Shown: positions 34,230 to 44,689, numbered from the stretch's first letter. The stretch is 47,602 nt of DNA from Flavobacteriales bacterium (GCA_029244805.1 JAQWQH010000104.1:1-47602), one strand, 5' to 3'. Numbers and translations are program-made. The notes: a model not told the origin generated them from the letters alone.

Positions 34230-37200
34230 ATGAGATATATATATTACTCTTTAATATTGCCATTCTTTTTGGGAATTTCAAATGATGTTTTATCACAAGG
34301 AACAACATGTGCTGATGCTGATCCCTTTTGTACAGGAACTACCTATAGCTTTCCAAATAATACAGGGACTTCTGCTCAATCTGGTCCTGATTATGGGTGT
34401 TTAATCAGTCAGCCTAATCCTGCTTGGTATTATCTACAGATTGATCAATCTGGAACTATTCAAATGGATATTTCACAAGTCAATGCTAGTGGTTCTGGTA
34501 TTGATGTAGATTTCATTGCTTACGGTCCCTTTGGGTCTGCTGCTGCAGGATGTGGGGCACTAACTTCTGCAAATACCGTCGACTGCAGCTATTCTTCATC
34601 TGCGAATGAAACAGCAACAATAACAGGAGCCGTTTCAGGGGAGTATTATATTGTGTTAATAACTAATTTTTCAAATCAATCAGGTAACATTTCTTTTTCG
34701 CAGACCGGAGGTACGGGAACTACTGATTGTTCAATTGTTGCACCAACATGCCCAACTGTAGGGTTTCATGTTGAAAGCGTTGGTGTTCCGAATGCAGGTG
34801 CTGTTATTGATTTGCCGATTTCGGTGGATTGTGATGTTGATGGTTGGGTGTTTTTGCGTCATGACGACGTTGCTACGGCCGGTGGCTTGCTAACTCCAAC
34901 TGCAACGGTAAATATTACAACCAACGGAGAGACTGCAGGAAATAATATTTATGGTTATGAGAATAATGGAGGAACCTGGAATAGCTATTGGAGTTCACAA
35001 AATATTCCTTCGAATACAAATTTTTCCTTTACAATGTATGAAATGGATAATGTTACGGCGACTTCATTTGGAGTTGAAATGTGTGATGTTAATTCTGGTT
35101 CTGACATGAGTTATACAATTGTTGACGATAATTGTGGAACAACAATAGCAACAGGAACGTGGGGTGCCAGTGATGGTTCGAATTCAGGGTCTGCAGGGCC
35201 TAATGGAAACCCAACTAGTGGAGGCTGTTCATTTGTATCTTTTGCACCAGGACAAGTGAGCGGTTCAGCTGTATATACTTGCCCTACTTGTCCAGCTGGT
35301 TCATTTGTTACAACCGACTACGGGTTTGCTTATTTTAATCCTGCACAAGCAGGGCCTGGTACTTACGATATTACTTATTGTTTTGATAATGGATGTGGAT
35401 GTTCCGGATGTCAAACTGAGCAAATAACGGTGGTTAACCCATATGATGCTTCTTTTACATATTCAGCTTCTTCGTATTGTCAATATGATGCTGATCCAAC
35501 TGCCTCTATCACAGGGGATGTAGGAGGGTCATTTACTTCTACCCCTGGTGGCTTGTCTTTGAATAGTGCTTCTGGAGCAATTGATGTTTCCGCTAGCACA
35601 CCCGGAACCTATACGGTTTCATATACGGTAGGATCTGGCGCTATAGATTATTCAGGTAGTTGTAATGATGTAGTTGATGCTACCGTTATAATTGGAGCAA
35701 CTCCCACAGCAAATGCTGGTTCCAATGCAGTTGTTAGTTGTGCTAATCCAACCACTACATTAACTGGTGCTGGTGGTGGAACATATTCATGGGTTGCTTC
35801 GGGTGGAGGTAATATAACCTCGGGGTCAGGCAATGCAACACCAACCGTTGATGCAGCAGGAACATATACATTAACTGTAACCAATGCTGATGGGTGTATA
35901 GACTCGGATATAGTTACGGTTTCAGAGGATGTTACACCGCCAACAGCTGGATCAAGTGCTGCTGGAATAATTGATTGTAACAATACGACTACAACTGTAA
36001 CTGGATCAGGTGGAGGAACGTATGCATGGGTCGCTTCAGGTGGTGGAAATATTACTTCTGGTGCTGGATCCGCAACTGCAACCGTTGATGCAGCTGGAAC
36101 TTATACAGTTACCGTAACAGGAGCAAATGGATGTGTAGATACAGATGTAACTGTGGTTTCTGATGATTTGACCACTCCAACAGCGAATGCGGGACCTGCA
36201 GGCGTTATAGATTGTAATAATGCTACTTTGAATCTTTCCGGTTCAGGTGGAGGTGCTTATTCATGGGTTGCCTCTAATGGTGGAAATATTACCTCTGGTG
36301 CAAGCTCCGCTAACCCTTCAATAAATGCTGCTGGAACTTATACAGTTACGGTAACAGGGTCTAATGGCTGTGCGGATACGGATGTTACTACTGTAGCAAC
36401 GGATCTAACGCCACCAACTGCAGATGCTGGATCAGATGGAGCAATTGATTGTACTGTGTCTGCAGCTGATTTAACCGCAACTGGTGGCGGAACATATTCA
36501 TGGGTTGCCTCTTCCGGTGGAAATATAACAAGTGGTGCAAATTCAGCTACGATGACTGGAAATGCTGCTGGAACCTATACAGTTACCGTGACAGGAGCAA
36601 ATGGATGTACAGACACGGATTTAGCTGTTATAACTTCGAATGTTACCGTTCCTACTGCTGACGCTGGTTTGGATCAAACATTGGATTGTAATAATGCAAC
36701 AGTTAATATGACTGCTACAGGTGGAGGGACATATGCATGGGTGGCTACAGGTGGAGGTAATATTACTTCAGGGGCTGGTTCAGCAACGGTTACTGCGGAT
36801 GCAAATGGGACTTATACAGTTACAGTTACAGCAACAAGTGGATGTACATCCACTGATGCTGTGCAAGTAACAACTAGCCCAACTCCAACTGCTTCGATCA
36901 GTGGAGGAGGTACAATCTGTGCAGGCGAGGTTATACCCGATGTAACAATTAACTTGACCGGTTCTTCTCCTTGGACAGTCACTTATAATGATGGAAGTTC
37001 CAATATAACAATTAACCCAGCAACATCTCCAGTTACAATTTCTGGAGGAATTGATGGAGTATATACTATTGTTAATGCTTCAGATGCTACAACTTGCCCA
37101 GCAACAATAAGTGGTTCTGCAGTTATTACCACAAACCCCTTGCCAGTTGCTGTTCTAACAGGAGGCGGTACAATTTGCGCAACTGATCCAATTCCAGATG

Positions 37201-40200
37201 TTACAATTACGCTAACCGGAACAGCTCCATGGAATATTACTTACGAATTGGATGGAACACCTACTAGTGTTGTGTCTAATATTTCACCATATACAATCTC
37301 GGGAGGGGCTGATGGAGATTATGTGATAACTTCGGTTTCTGATGCAAATTGTGCAGGCGGAAGCAATGGGATAGCTAATATTACTACTAATCCTTTGCCT
37401 ACTGCCACTATAAGCGGTGGTGGAACAATTTGCGCTGGTGATCCAATTCCAGATGTTACTATTGTTCTAACGGGAACAGGACCTTGGTCTGGTAATTACT
37501 TTGATGGAACCAACACGATACCATTTTCTACGAACACAAGTACTTTTATAATTCAAAATGGTGCTGACGGAACTTATACAGTCTCAAATGTTTCAGATGT
37601 AAACTGCGTTGGTGTAGCAATCGATGTTGCTGCGATCACAACTAGTCCATTGCCAACAGCCGATGTATCAGGAGGGGGGACGATTTGCGCAGGCGATCCG
37701 ATACAAGATGTTATATTTACCCTAACAGGCACAGGGCCATGGTCGTTAACATACACTGATGGAGTTACTCCATCAACAATAGTTGTTAATAGTTCTCCGT
37801 TTATTTTATCAAACGCATCGGATGGAGTCTATAGTGTTAGCGCTTTATCAGATGCCACAGCATGTTCAGGAACATCTTTTAATGGTTCTGCAACAGTATT
37901 GACAAACCCATTACCTACAGCTACTGTCTCTGGAGGCGGAACTATATGTGCCGGAGCTGCTATTCCAGATATTACAATTACATTGACTGGAGCAGGCCCT
38001 TGGGACTTGACATATACGGATGGAGTTACACCAGTAACTGTTACCGCGAATACGAATCCATATATTATTACCAATGGAGTAGATGGTACTTATTCGGTTA
38101 CTGCAATTAATGATGTAAATTGTATTGGAACCGCTAGTGGAAGCGCAACTATACTCTCCAATTCGGTCCCATTAGCACCCGTTTCTGGAACGAGTGCAAT
38201 ATATTGTTTCGGAGACCCAATTATTGATTTATTTGCTGTAGGAACTGGGGGGACATTAACTTGGTATAGTGATTTAGGATTTACTGATATAGGTACAGGG
38301 AATTCATATACACCAACAAATGCTGTTGGGGTATATACATTCTATGTTTCTGAGGAATCCAATGGATGTACAGGCCCTTTATCTTCAATCGATGTTGTGA
38401 TAAATGATGTGCCAGTTATTGATTCTGAAATTGCAGTTGATGTTTCGGGATGCAACATTACTGATGGCACAATAACTATAATAGCTTCTGGGGGTACGCC
38501 GCCTTATAATTATTCGATAGATGGAGGAGTAACATTCACAAATACAACGGGAATTTTTACAGGTTTGGATGTGAACTCTTATCAAGTTGTTGTATCCGAT
38601 GTAAATTGTGAAACAGTTGGAAGTTTATTGGTTGTTTCTGGGCCTGGAATACCAGTAGCTCCGGTTGCTGGAACAGATGCAACGTATTGTGATGGAGATG
38701 CTGTTTTAGATTTAACAGCAACTGCAGCCTCAGGTGGAGCCTTAGCTTGGTACGATGATGCCGCTTTAACTAACTTCTTGGGTAGTAATCCAATATTTAC
38801 TCCGTCTTCCACGGTCGGAACTACGACTTATTATGTGACGGAAACTGTCACAAATTGTCAAAGCCCATCAACACAAATTACGGTTATCATTAATCCAACA
38901 CCTGCAGCTCCAAGTGCTTCAGGTGGAAATACATATTGCGAGGGAGATTTGATTGCGGACCTTACAGCTATCCCAACCATTGGGGGGGCTATGAATTGGT
39001 ACGATGATGCCGGATTAACTAATTTGGTCGGAACGGGATTGGTGTTTACGCCGGTTAATGCTGTTGGAACCTTCGCGTATTATGTCAATGAATCTTTAAA
39101 TGGTTGTTCAGGTCCAGCTACTCAAATAAATGTAATCATTCGTCCTACTCCATTGTTTACTGTGTTTGATGCCAACCCAAGCACTTGTGGTGGTTCAGAT
39201 GGAGAATTATTGATTGCTGGATTAGTTGCAGGTAATACATATACTATCACTTACAGTGAAAATGGAACGCCAGTTACTCCTGTAACTTCAACTGCAGATG
39301 TAAATGGAGAGATATTGATTAGCAATTTAATGGCTGGGATATTTACATTTGTAACAGTTGAATTAAACGGATGTTCATCAACAGATATCAATACATTTAA
39401 TTTAATCGATCCACCAACCCCAAATTTCACAGTTGTTGCAAATAACCCTACAACATGCGGTGGTTTTGAAGGAAATCTTGTTTTATCTGGTTTAGATCCA
39501 AATACAAGTTATAATATTAACTACAATGATGATGGAGCGCCAATATCAGGATCTATGACATCAGATGGTTCAGGAGAAATTATTATAAGTGGTTTGGATG
39601 CAGGAGTTTTTGCAGATGTTTCTTTAACATTGAGCGGTTGTGCTGCAACTCTAGCAGGTCCGTATAATTTAATTGATCCGAACGCACCACTATTTTCAAT
39701 AGGAACTACAGTTAATCCATCAGGGTGTGGGATTTCGGATGCTTCTATAACAATTAATGGTTTGGACCCAAGTACAACCTATAATCTTACTTATAATTTA
39801 AATGGGCTGCCAGTTGGTCCAGTGTCTGTTACTTCCGATAGCAATGGTGATTATGTGATTTCCGGCATACCCGGAGGAACATATGATGGAATTACAATTG
39901 AATTGTCAGGATGTACATCAACTGATTTATATTCAGGAATTTTGGCACCGATTTATCCTACTGCACCAATTGCCTTTGCAGATTCAACTTATTGCGAAGG
40001 TGATCCCATTGCAGATTTAAATGGAATTTCTGCTTTTGGAGGAACAATGACATGGTATGATGATGCCGGTCTTACTAGTCAAGTTGGTGCGGGGTCTTTT
40101 TATACGGTTTTGGATACTGCTCCTGGAATATATACTTATTATGTTACGGAAACATTGAGTAATTGTGAGGGCCCATCTTCATTGGTTACAGTAGTGATTT

Positions 40201-40973
40201 CTCCAATACCGGCTGCACCAGTTGCAAGTGGAGATGTAGAATATTGTGATGGTGATGCTATTGCTAATTTGTCAGTAACTCCTCAGGGAGCTGGAACAGT
40301 TACTTGGTATTCTGATGCATTATTAACCGATTCAATTGGTACGGGCTCAACTTTTACTCCCGCTGCAGGAATTGACACGGTTACTTACTATGTTGTTGAA
40401 ACAGTAAATAATTGTGTAAGCTCTATTTCTAACATTACAGTAACTATATATCCTAATCCAGTTGCTGGATTTGAGCCAACTCCAAGTTCGGGTAATATAC
40501 CTCTAGATGTTTATTTTGACAATACATCCGCAGGGGCAGATACTTACGCCTGGGATTTTGGAGATGGAACTACTTCGACGGAATTTGATCCATCAAATAT
40601 TTTCACAGAGACGGGTGATTTTAGTATTTCATTATATATAGCTGATGTGAATGGATGTATTGATAGTGCTTCCGTAGATATTCTGGTTGAAGGATTGTCA
40701 ACTTTAATTATTCCAAATATTTTTACTCCCAATGGTGATGGAAGTAATGATGTGTTTAATTTGACTGGAACGAATATAATAGAGATAAAAGGAACGGTTA
40801 TGAATAGGTGGGGTCAAATAGTTTATCAATTTAATACACTAGAGGCAGGTTGGACAGGTAGAACAGTTTCTGGAATTGAAGCTGCAGAAGGCACTTATTA
40901 TTATTTTATTGATGCTGTTGGGGCGGATGGTCAAGAATATAATTACCAAGGACCCTTTGAGTTAATTAGATAA
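34230..40973 (+). CDS. Giant T9SS type B cargo protein with tandem beta-sandwich repeats
   Basis: The 2247-residue protein starts with a signal peptide (YSLILPFFLGISNDVLSQ). An N-terminal domain of about 150 residues (AWYYLQIDQSGTIQM, DFIAYGPFG) and an irregular Cys-rich region up to about residue 490 follow. Then come five copies of a 79-residue repeat, five of an 85-87-residue repeat, Ig-like modules with YC-GD and WY-D motifs, one SprB-like module, three copies of an 89-91-residue module, a PKD domain (YAWDFGDGTTS) and the 91-residue T9SS type B / gliding-motility sorting domain (IIPNIFTPNGDGSNDVF ... MNRWGQIVYQ ... ELIR). It should be exported by Sec, moved across the outer membrane by T9SS and anchored or released. 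The repeats suggest an adhesin or matrix role; no enzymatic domain is visible. Confidence 0.93.
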   Translation: MRYIYYSLILPFFLGISNDVLSQGTTCADADPFCTGTTYSFPNNTGTSAQSGPDYGCLISQPNPAWYYLQIDQSGTIQMDISQVNASGSGIDVDFIAYGPFGSAAAGCGALTSANTVDCSYSSSANETATITGAVSGEYYIVLITNFSNQSGNISFSQTGGTGTTDCSIVAPTCPTVGFHVESVGVPNAGAVIDLPISVDCDVDGWVFLRHDDVATAGGLLTPTATVNITTNGETAGNNIYGYENNGGTWNSYWSSQNIPSNTNFSFTMYEMDNVTATSFGVEMCDVNSGSDMSYTIVDDNCGTTIATGTWGASDGSNSGSAGPNGNPTSGGCSFVSFAPGQVSGSAVYTCPTCPAGSFVTTDYGFAYFNPAQAGPGTYDITYCFDNGCGCSGCQTEQITVVNPYDASFTYSASSYCQYDADPTASITGDVGGSFTSTPGGLSLNSASGAIDVSASTPGTYTVSYTVGSGAIDYSGSCNDVVDATVIIGATPTANAGSNAVVSCANPTTTLTGAGGGTYSWVASGGGNITSGSGNATPTVDAAGTYTLTVTNADGCIDSDIVTVSEDVTPPTAGSSAAGIIDCNNTTTTVTGSGGGTYAWVASGGGNITSGAGSATATVDAAGTYTVTVTGANGCVDTDVTVVSDDLTTPTANAGPAGVIDCNNATLNLSGSGGGAYSWVASNGGNITSGASSANPSINAAGTYTVTVTGSNGCADTDVTTVATDLTPPTADAGSDGAIDCTVSAADLTATGGGTYSWVASSGGNITSGANSATMTGNAAGTYTVTVTGANGCTDTDLAVITSNVTVPTADAGLDQTLDCNNATVNMTATGGGTYAWVATGGGNITSGAGSATVTADANGTYTVTVTATSGCTSTDAVQVTTSPTPTASISGGGTICAGEVIPDVTINLTGSSPWTVTYNDGSSNITINPATSPVTISGGIDGVYTIVNASDATTCPATISGSAVITTNPLPVAVLTGGGTICATDPIPDVTITLTGTAPWNITYELDGTPTSVVSNISPYTISGGADGDYVITSVSDANCAGGSNGIANITTNPLPTATISGGGTICAGDPIPDVTIVLTGTGPWSGNYFDGTNTIPFSTNTSTFIIQNGADGTYTVSNVSDVNCVGVAIDVAAITTSPLPTADVSGGGTICAGDPIQDVIFTLTGTGPWSLTYTDGVTPSTIVVNSSPFILSNASDGVYSVSALSDATACSGTSFNGSATVLTNPLPTATVSGGGTICAGAAIPDITITLTGAGPWDLTYTDGVTPVTVTANTNPYIITNGVDGTYSVTAINDVNCIGTASGSATILSNSVPLAPVSGTSAIYCFGDPIIDLFAVGTGGTLTWYSDLGFTDIGTGNSYTPTNAVGVYTFYVSEESNGCTGPLSSIDVVINDVPVIDSEIAVDVSGCNITDGTITIIASGGTPPYNYSIDGGVTFTNTTGIFTGLDVNSYQVVVSDVNCETVGSLLVVSGPGIPVAPVAGTDATYCDGDAVLDLTATAASGGALAWYDDAALTNFLGSNPIFTPSSTVGTTTYYVTETVTNCQSPSTQITVIINPTPAAPSASGGNTYCEGDLIADLTAIPTIGGAMNWYDDAGLTNLVGTGLVFTPVNAVGTFAYYVNESLNGCSGPATQINVIIRPTPLFTVFDANPSTCGGSDGELLIAGLVAGNTYTITYSENGTPVTPVTSTADVNGEILISNLMAGIFTFVTVELNGCSSTDINTFNLIDPPTPNFTVVANNPTTCGGFEGNLVLSGLDPNTSYNINYNDDGAPISGSMTSDGSGEIIISGLDAGVFADVSLTLSGCAATLAGPYNLIDPNAPLFSIGTTVNPSGCGISDASITINGLDPSTTYNLTYNLNGLPVGPVSVTSDSNGDYVISGIPGGTYDGITIELSGCTSTDLYSGILAPIYPTAPIAFADSTYCEGDPIADLNGISAFGGTMTWYDDAGLTSQVGAGSFYTVLDTAPGIYTYYVTETLSNCEGPSSLVTVVISPIPAAPVASGDVEYCDGDAIANLSVTPQGAGTVTWYSDALLTDSIGTGSTFTPAAGIDTVTYYVVETVNNCVSSISNITVTIYPNPVAGFEPTPSSGNIPLDVYFDNTSAGADTYAWDFGDGTTSTEFDPSNIFTETGDFSISLYIADVNGCIDSASVDILVEGLSTLIIPNIFTPNGDGSNDVFNLTGTNIIEIKGTVMNRWGQIVYQFNTLEAGWTGRTVSGIEAAEGTYYYFIDAVGADGQEYNYQGPFELIR
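35700..36881 (+). repeat. Five tandem 78-79-residue repeats (family A)
   Basis: Copies start at 35700, 35934, 36171, 36408 and 36645, with a period of 234-237 bases. Each contains an aspartate/cysteine-bearing start (IDCNN or variant), GGGTY-WVAS-GGNITSG and AAGTYTVTVT-NGC. The three middle copies are the most alike, and nucleotide identity is high over the GTYTVTVTG segment. Confidence 0.9.
36882..38168 (+). repeat. Five tandem 85-87-residue repeats (family B)
   Basis: Copies start at 36882, 37143, 37398, 37653 and 37914. The hallmark is SGGGTICAGDPIPDVTI-LTGTGPW, followed by DG-Y-VSNVSD-NC and TTNPLPTA. The copies are less alike to each other at the DNA level than those of family A. Confidence 0.9.
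38169..39149 (+). repeat. Ig-like modules and one SprB-like module (family C, first group)
   Basis: Family C modules start at 38169, 38649 and 38901 and share YC-GD-I-DL, WY-D--LT and YYV-E---NC. The module at 38412-38648 is different: DVSGCNITDGTITI, SGGTPPYNYSIDGG and LDVNSYQVVVSD fit the SprB repeat known from gliding-motility adhesins. Confidence 0.85.
39150..39956 (+). repeat. Three tandem 89-91-residue modules (family D)
   Basis: Copies start at 39150, 39417 and 39684. Each has NP-TCGG-(D/E)G near the start, LDPNT-YN-NY-(N/D)G in the middle, and a (L/S)-GC-ST segment before LIDP. They are unlike families A to C. Confidence 0.88.
39957..40457 (+). repeat. Ig-like modules (family C, second group)
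   Basis: Two further family C modules start at 39957 and 40209, with TYCEGDPIADL, MTWYDDAGLT and YYVTETLSNC in the first. They resume the type found at 38649-39149 after the family D block, so the order of modules is C-SprB-C-C-D-D-D-C-C. Confidence 0.85.
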
Positions 40974-41006
40974 TGAATTTTTAGCATACAATTTTTAAAC
41001 GGAAGT

Positions 41007-41037
41007 TCTATAAGATATTCCTCTTATAGATATTTTC
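41007..41037 (+). terminator. Terminator hairpin after the giant cargo gene
   Basis: Perfect 9-base arms, tctataaga and tcttataga, enclose a 6-base loop and are followed by tatttt. It begins 33 bases after the stop codon. Confidence 0.7.
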
Positions 41038-41299
41038 ATCAGTCACAGTTTAGCAATTAAATTGTTTATAATTGAATTATGAACAGTTAGCAATGTTTTT
41101 TTCCAGACGGAGAGGTGTTTAACTGCTGTGTGTATTTAGGTTATTGGATATTAAAAATAATAATTACTCTGCGTATTACAAGACATTGTATGTATCCTTT
41201 GTGCTTCATTTTTTTTTATCCTGTTCAACTACAATATGGTCTATCTAAAATAAAATATTAAAATATTTGTAGGGGAGTAGGATAATTAAATAATTCGAT

Positions 41300-41307
41300 T
41301 ACCTTTG
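41300..41307 (+). promoter_or_regulatory. Predicted -7 element (TACCTTTG) of the str-S10 operon
   Basis: This exact TAnnTTTG match lies 49 bases before the rpsL ATG. A TTTG at 41266-41269 is 30 bases upstream, too far for a standard -33 box. The rest of the 383-base gap 40974-41356 has the hairpin at 41007 and no gene. Confidence 0.55.
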
Positions 41308-41356
41308 CAAACCCGAAAAAAGAAGATTAAGGGAAAATAATAGAAAAGAAGACAGT

Positions 41357-41731
41357 ATGCCTACGATTCAACAATTGGTTAGAAAAGGAAGAAAGACAAT
41401 GACTAAGGTTAGTAAATCAGCTGCTTTAGATTCTTGTCCGCAACGAAGAGGTGTTTGTGTAAGAGTTTACACGACTACACCAAAAAAACCTAACTCAGCT
41501 ATGAGAAAGGTTGCAAGGGTGAGATTGACAAATGGGAAAGAAGTAAATGCTTATATAGGTGGTGAAGGACACAACTTGCAAGAACACAGTATTGTTTTAG
41601 TAAGAGGTGGTAGAGTTAAAGATTTACCTGGAGTCAGATATCACGTGGTTAGAGGAGCTTTAGATACTGCTGGTGTTGAAGGAAGAACGCAAAGAAGATC
41701 AAAATACGGGACTAAACGACCTAAGAAATAA
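41357..41731 (+). CDS. rpsL: 30S ribosomal protein S12
   Basis: The 124-residue protein starts [12 protein letters not shown] and contains the decoding-centre loops [19 protein letters not shown] and [17 protein letters not shown]. The Lys residues at the two classical streptomycin-resistance positions (in PKKPN and GRVKDLP) are the sensitive, wild-type ones. It is the first gene of the operon, 21 bases before rpsG. Confidence 0.98.
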   Translation: MPTIQQLVRKGRKTMTKVSKSAALDSCPQRRGVCVRVYTTTPKKPNSAMRKVARVRLTNGKEVNAYIGGEGHNLQEHSIVLVRGGRVKDLPGVRYHVVRGALDTAGVEGRTQRRSKYGTKRPKK

Positions 41732-41752
41732 TAATATTTAAGACGTAAAGTC

Positions 41753-42226
41753 ATGAGAAGAAGAAAAGCGAAACAGCATATTATATTACCGGATCCGAAG
41801 TTTAAGGATGTTCAGGTAACAAAGTTTGTGAACAATTTAATGCTTGCAGGAAAGAAGAGTACTGCCTTTAGTATTTTTTATGATGCAATTGGTATTGTCG
41901 ATGAAAAATCGGGAGAAGAAGCAAACGGATTGGATGTATTTAAGAAAGCTTTGGTTAATGTAACTCCAGGTGTTGAGGTAAAGAGTAGAAGAGTGGGTGG
42001 GGCAACTTATCAAATACCAACTCCGGTAAGAGATAGTAGAAAAGATTCAATGGCTATGAAGTGGTTGATTGGATTTGCTCGTAAGAGAAACGAAAAGACA
42101 ATGAGTGAGAAGTTAGCTGCTGAGATATTAGCTGCATTTAAAGAAGAAGGAGCTGCTTACAAGAAAAAAGAGGATACACACAGAATGGCGGAAGCTAACA
42201 AGGCATTTTCTCATTTTAGATTTTAA
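41753..42226 (+). CDS. rpsG: 30S ribosomal protein S7
   Basis: The 157-residue protein begins [17 protein letters not shown] and carries the family blocks [36 protein letters not shown] and [17 protein letters not shown]7 initiates assembly of the 30S head by binding 16S rRNA. It lies between rpsL and fusA, the conserved str order. Confidence 0.98.
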   Translation: MRRRKAKQHIILPDPKFKDVQVTKFVNNLMLAGKKSTAFSIFYDAIGIVDEKSGEEANGLDVFKKALVNVTPGVEVKSRRVGGATYQIPTPVRDSRKDSMAMKWLIGFARKRNEKTMSEKLAAEILAAFKEEGAAYKKKEDTHRMAEANKAFSHFRF

Positions 42227-42243
42227 TAGGATATACGTTAGAA

Positions 42244-44349
42244 ATGGCAAAAAGAGATTTAACATATACTAGGAATATTGGAATTATGGCCCACGTTGAT
42301 GCTGGTAAGACAACAACAACTGAGCGTGTTCTATATTATACGGGAGTTTCTCATAAGATTGGAGAAGTACATGACGGTGCTGCGACAATGGATTGGATGG
42401 AGCAAGAGCAAGAAAGAGGTATTACCATTACTTCTGCCGCTACTACGGTGTTTTGGAATTACAATGAGGAAGAGTACAAGATTAATATTATTGATACTCC
42501 TGGTCACGTTGATTTTACCGTTGAGGTAGAACGTTCATTGCGTGTATTGGATGGTGCAGTAGCATTGTTTTGTGCTTCTAGTGGTGTAGAGCCGCAATCT
42601 GAAACTGTTTGGAGACAAGCTGATAAGTATAGAGTTCCAAGAATTGGATTCATTAATAAAATGGATAGAATTGGAGCTGATTTTTTCGGATGTATTGCGC
42701 AAATTGAAGAAAGATTAGGTGCTAGACCTATTCCAGTAACCATTCCTATAGGAGCTGAGGATGATTTCAAAGGTGTAGTTGATTTGATAAAAATGAAAGC
42801 TATCGTTTGGAATGATGAAACCAACGGTATGGATTTCGATGTTTTGGATATCCCTGCTGATTTAGTCGATGAGGCAAATGAATGGAAGGAGAAGTTAGTT
42901 GAAGCAGTTGCTGAAAGTAACGACACTTTAATGGAGAAGTTTTTCGAAGATCCAGATTCTATTACGGAAAGAGAGATGTTAGATGCTATTCGTGTAGCAA
43001 CTATCAATATGAGTATCAATCCAATTATTTGTGGGTCAGCTTTCAAAAATAAAGGTGTTCAAACTTTATTGGATTATTCTATGGAGTTTTTACCATCTCC
43101 CTTAGATATTGGTGCTATTGAAGGTACAGATATTTACGGAGAAGAGGTTTTGAAAAGAGAGCCGAATATTCAAGAGCCAATGTCTGCATTAGCATTCAAA
43201 ATTGCTACGGATCCATTTATTGGACGTTTATGTTTTTTCAGAATGTATTCAGGAAAACTAGATGCAGGGTCTTACATATACAACGCTAGAACTGCAAAAA
43301 AAGAAAGAATTTCACGTATTTTCCAAATGCACTCTAACAAACAGAATTCAATTCCTTGTATTGAAGCAGGTGACATAGGTGCGGGTGTTGGATTTAAAGA
43401 CATTAGAACTGGGGATACTTTATGTGATGAGAAGCATCAAATCATCTTGGAATCAATGACATTTCCAGATCCAGTTATTGGCATCGCTATTGAGCCTAAG
43501 ACAAAGGCAGATGTTGATAAGATGGGAATAGGTCTTGGGAAGTTATCTGAAGAGGATCCTACTTTTACAATTAAAACGGATGAGGAGTCTGGGCAAACGA
43601 TTATCTCAGGTATGGGGGAATTGCACCTAGAAGTTCTTATTGATCGTTTAAAAAGAGAATTTAGTGTAGAGGTAAATGAGGGTGCTCCTCAAGTTTCTTA
43701 TAAAGAAGCTATTTCCTCAGAAACAAACCACAGAGAAACTTACAAGAAGCAATCTGGTGGTCGTGGTAAATTTGGTGATATTGTTGTGAATATTATGCCT
43801 GCTGACGAAGGTAAGCCAGGATTGGAATTTATAAACAAGATTAAAGGTGGTAATGTTCCCAAAGAGTATATTCCATCTATTCAAAAAGGGTTCGAGCAAT
43901 CTATGAAGAACGGTGTTTTAGCTGGATACCCAATGGATAGCATGAAAGTAGAATTATTAGATGGTTCTTTCCATGCAGTGGATTCCGATGCTCTTTCGTT
44001 TGAGATTTGTGCTAAAATGGCATATAGAAACGCAGTTCCTAAGTGTGGTGCTCAATTGTTAGAGCCAATCATGAAATTGGAAGTTGTTACTCCAGAGGCG
44101 AATATGGGTGATGTTGTTGGTGATTTGAATAGAAGGAGAGGTCAAATTGAAGGGATGGATGACAGAAACGGAGCTAAGGTTGTTAAGGCGTTAGTGCCAT
44201 TATCTGAAATGTTTGGATATGTAACTCAGTTGAGAACAATTTCTTCTGGTCGTGCATCTTCTACAATGGAGTTCGGTCATTATTCTCAGTGTCCAAAGAA
44301 CACAGCTGACGAAGTAATTGCAAAAGCAAAAGGTAAAGTAGAAGCATAA
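42244..44349 (+). CDS. fusA: Translation elongation factor G
   Basis: The 701-residue GTPase drives ribosome translocation. GTP-binding motifs are G1 [11 protein letters not shown]2 region ERGITI, G3 DTPGHVDF and G4 NKMDR. Domain IV ([25 protein letters not shown]) and the C-terminal domain ([15 protein letters not shown]) are intact. It lies 17 bases after rpsG and 16 before rpsJ. Confidence 0.98.
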   Translation: MAKRDLTYTRNIGIMAHVDAGKTTTTERVLYYTGVSHKIGEVHDGAATMDWMEQEQERGITITSAATTVFWNYNEEEYKINIIDTPGHVDFTVEVERSLRVLDGAVALFCASSGVEPQSETVWRQADKYRVPRIGFINKMDRIGADFFGCIAQIEERLGARPIPVTIPIGAEDDFKGVVDLIKMKAIVWNDETNGMDFDVLDIPADLVDEANEWKEKLVEAVAESNDTLMEKFFEDPDSITEREMLDAIRVATINMSINPIICGSAFKNKGVQTLLDYSMEFLPSPLDIGAIEGTDIYGEEVLKREPNIQEPMSALAFKIATDPFIGRLCFFRMYSGKLDAGSYIYNARTAKKERISRIFQMHSNKQNSIPCIEAGDIGAGVGFKDIRTGDTLCDEKHQIILESMTFPDPVIGIAIEPKTKADVDKMGIGLGKLSEEDPTFTIKTDEESGQTIISGMGELHLEVLIDRLKREFSVEVNEGAPQVSYKEAISSETNHRETYKKQSGGRGKFGDIVVNIMPADEGKPGLEFINKIKGGNVPKEYIPSIQKGFEQSMKNGVLAGYPMDSMKVELLDGSFHAVDSDALSFEICAKMAYRNAVPKCGAQLLEPIMKLEVVTPEANMGDVVGDLNRRRGQIEGMDDRNGAKVVKALVPLSEMFGYVTQLRTISSGRASSTMEFGHYSQCPKNTADEVIAKAKGKVEA

Positions 44350-44365
44350 TTGATATAATTGAAAG

Positions 44366-44671
44366 ATGAATCAAAAGATTAGAATAAAATTAAAATCATA
44401 CGATCACAACTTAGTAGATAAATCTGCTGAGAAGATTGTGAAGACTGTTAAGACAACCGGAGCTGTTGTTAGTGGACCTATTCCATTGCCAACGCACAAG
44501 AGAATTTATACAGTTTTGAGGTCGCCACACGTAAATAAAAAAGCACGTGAGCAATTTCAATTGTGTTCATACAAAAGATTGATGGATATTTATAGTTCAT
44601 CAGCAAAAACAATAGATGCACTAATGAAGCTTGAATTGCCGAGTGGTGTAGAAGTAGAAATTAAAGTTTAA
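44366..44671 (+). CDS. rpsJ: 30S ribosomal protein S10
   Basis: The 101-residue protein has the typical start [20 protein letters not shown] and the loop [28 protein letters not shown] split over two strands. S10 also works as NusE in antitermination. It follows fusA directly; no tuf gene lies between them, so the str and S10 units are joined here. Confidence 0.98.
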   Translation: MNQKIRIKLKSYDHNLVDKSAEKIVKTVKTTGAVVSGPIPLPTHKRIYTVLRSPHVNKKAREQFQLCSYKRLMDIYSSSAKTIDALMKLELPSGVEVEIKV

Positions 44672-44689
44672 TATTAAGCAGTAAGAATT

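Noticed and set aside
35700-38168. CRISPR array
   Set aside because: The periodic DNA codes for protein repeats of 79-87 residues; there are no short direct repeats with unique spacers and no cas genes.
35648-38812. Several minus-strand open frames within the giant cargo gene
   Set aside because: They recur with the repeat period and are mirror images of low-complexity repeat codons, not genes.
40974-41356. Small gene or structured RNA in the gap before rpsL
   Set aside because: Only a terminator hairpin and a promoter-like element are visible; no open frame with a plausible start and no tRNA-like fold was seen.
42504-43046. A 180-codon open frame on the minus strand
   Set aside because: It lies wholly inside fusA in antisense, is Ser/Ile rich with no recognisable motif, and is a by-product of the fusA codon pattern.
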